Origin: Hormiphora californensis
Lineage: Eukaryota; Ctenophora; Tentaculata; Cydippida; Pleurobrachiidae
Length of the DNA: 64,000 bases
Assembly (NCBI GenBank): GCA_020137815.1
Contig: CM035355.1
Location: 8,307,673 to 8,371,672, forward strand
Reading direction: 5' to 3'
Shown here: positions 63,331-64,000 of the stretch, piece after piece
Numbering within the stretch: the first letter of the stretch is position 1
Layout of the letters: each line of letters opens with the position of its first letter
Made by a program: the position numbers and the translations under genes
The notes under the pieces: generated by a model
The model's input: only the letters and a program-made list of their open reading frames with translations
The model's database searches: none
Told to the model about the DNA's origin: nothing

Positions 63331-63580
63331 TTCGTAAACTATAATGGAAGGGAGAGGGGTTATTAGGAGAGAAGTAAACTAGAATGGAAGGGAGAGTAGG
63401 GGTTAGAGACTATAAAGGAGAGGGTTAGTGGCAGAGAAGGGGCTAGAAACTAATAGGAATTTAGGGATCACTCTTCAAAAGAAGGCATATAATTTTCGCC
63501 TCAGTTTCGGCATAAATGATGTGAAAATAAAACATGTAATAATTATTAACAACACAAATTAATGTATTCTCTCCGAATGT

Positions 63581-64000
63581 TTAAAATGTTTCATTCTCTA
63601 ATGTGTAGCAAGACAAATGGTAGGCCTTGTCCATGCTAGCGAAATCCCTTCTAACAGGGGGCATTAGTTTATCTTTCTCTGTCTCGTCACTCAGAATCTT
63701 CCCACACCCCGCACAAGGCTGAGAATATAAGTTCTGGTAATAACTCAGCCACACAAAGAATTTACTAGCGTTCTGGAAATGGAGGGATGCTGCATTAGCC
63801 ACCTCGGTTAAACGGTTAAAAACTGTAAACTTGGAGGGCGGCCAGAGGTTATCATTGAGCGTCTCCTCGTTGAAGGAATGCACTATAATCCTCTCTACTA
63901 CCCCGCCCTGCATTACTGCACAGGCCTTCAGAACCTTCCCAACTATTGCCTTTAGCATGGTGCCACTATGACTGGGCATTATCTGGAGTTTCAGGGAGTA
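63581..64000 (-). CDS. MED27: Mediator subunit 27, C-terminal part, 5' end off window
   Basis: 139 residues remain in frame up to the right edge, so the N-terminal part lies outside. The diagnostic C-terminal zinc-binding-like motif is present: CAGCGKIL, PPVRRDF and HLSCY, preceded by FFVWLSYYQNLYSQPC. MED27 belongs to the upper-tail region of the Mediator complex that links activators to RNA polymerase II. The frame is clean to the stop (LENETF). Confidence 0.9.
   Translation of the reverse strand, partial: YSLKLQIMPSHSGTMLKAIVGKVLKACAVMQGGVVERIIVHSFNEETLNDNLWPPSKFTVFNRLTEVANAASLHFQNASKFFVWLSYYQNLYSQPCAGCGKILSDETEKDKLMPPVRRDFASMDKAYHLSCYTLENETF

Overview
This is animal (metazoan) nuclear DNA. 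The genes have short GT-AG introns, the coding exons match typical animal proteins, and non-LTR, PIF/Harbinger and MITE transposons are scattered through it. I cannot name the species; compact genes, nested genes and a trefoil-GH31 enzyme only suggest an invertebrate. No homology search could be run, so every identification rests on reading translated exons and motifs.

Layout, left to right. 143-15304 (-): a trefoil-GH31 glycosidase of about 20 exons whose 3' end lies off the left edge; it lacks the usual nucleophile Asp. 15352-17033 (-): a 5'-truncated non-LTR reverse transcriptase. 17624-30850 (-): a complete TRAPPC13 of 10 exons and about 406 residues. 31371-34004 (-): a long intronless ORF I do not recognise. 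34465-35724 (-): an intronless HADHB-type thiolase. 36324-37052 (-): an archease-like gene broken by about eight small insertions. 37333-59983 (-): TAF6, split by a 19.9 kb intron. 61165-61455 (+): the first two exons of a DNAJC22/TM2-like gene. 62023-63330 (-): the RNMT cap methyltransferase. 63581-64000 (-): the C-terminal part of MED27.

The most striking feature is the tandem repeats. Three very large arrays (5.2, 4.4 and 6.2 kb) and one small one sit exactly on exon-intron junctions of GH31 and TRAPPC13. Each repeat unit carries the splice site plus the first or last 12-38 bases of the neighbouring exon. Three further junctions carry a two-copy version of the same thing. The arrays therefore hold on the order of hundreds of decoy 5' or 3' splice sites next to the real one.

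The second feature is TAF6 intron 5. Apart from about 85 bp at each end, it is bounded by a perfect 132 bp inverted repeat. Inside are a decayed Harbinger transposase, a head-to-head ~500 bp satellite whose copies look like uncorrected reads, several MITEs and the 3' exons of an unrecognised + strand gene.

Functionally the host genes are housekeeping: transcription and capping (MED27, TAF6, RNMT), tRNA-ligation cofactor (archease), fatty-acid oxidation (HADHB-like) and ER-Golgi traffic (TRAPPC13). They are neighbours rather than a pathway. Coordinates of exons come from reading splice sites by eye and from phase agreement.
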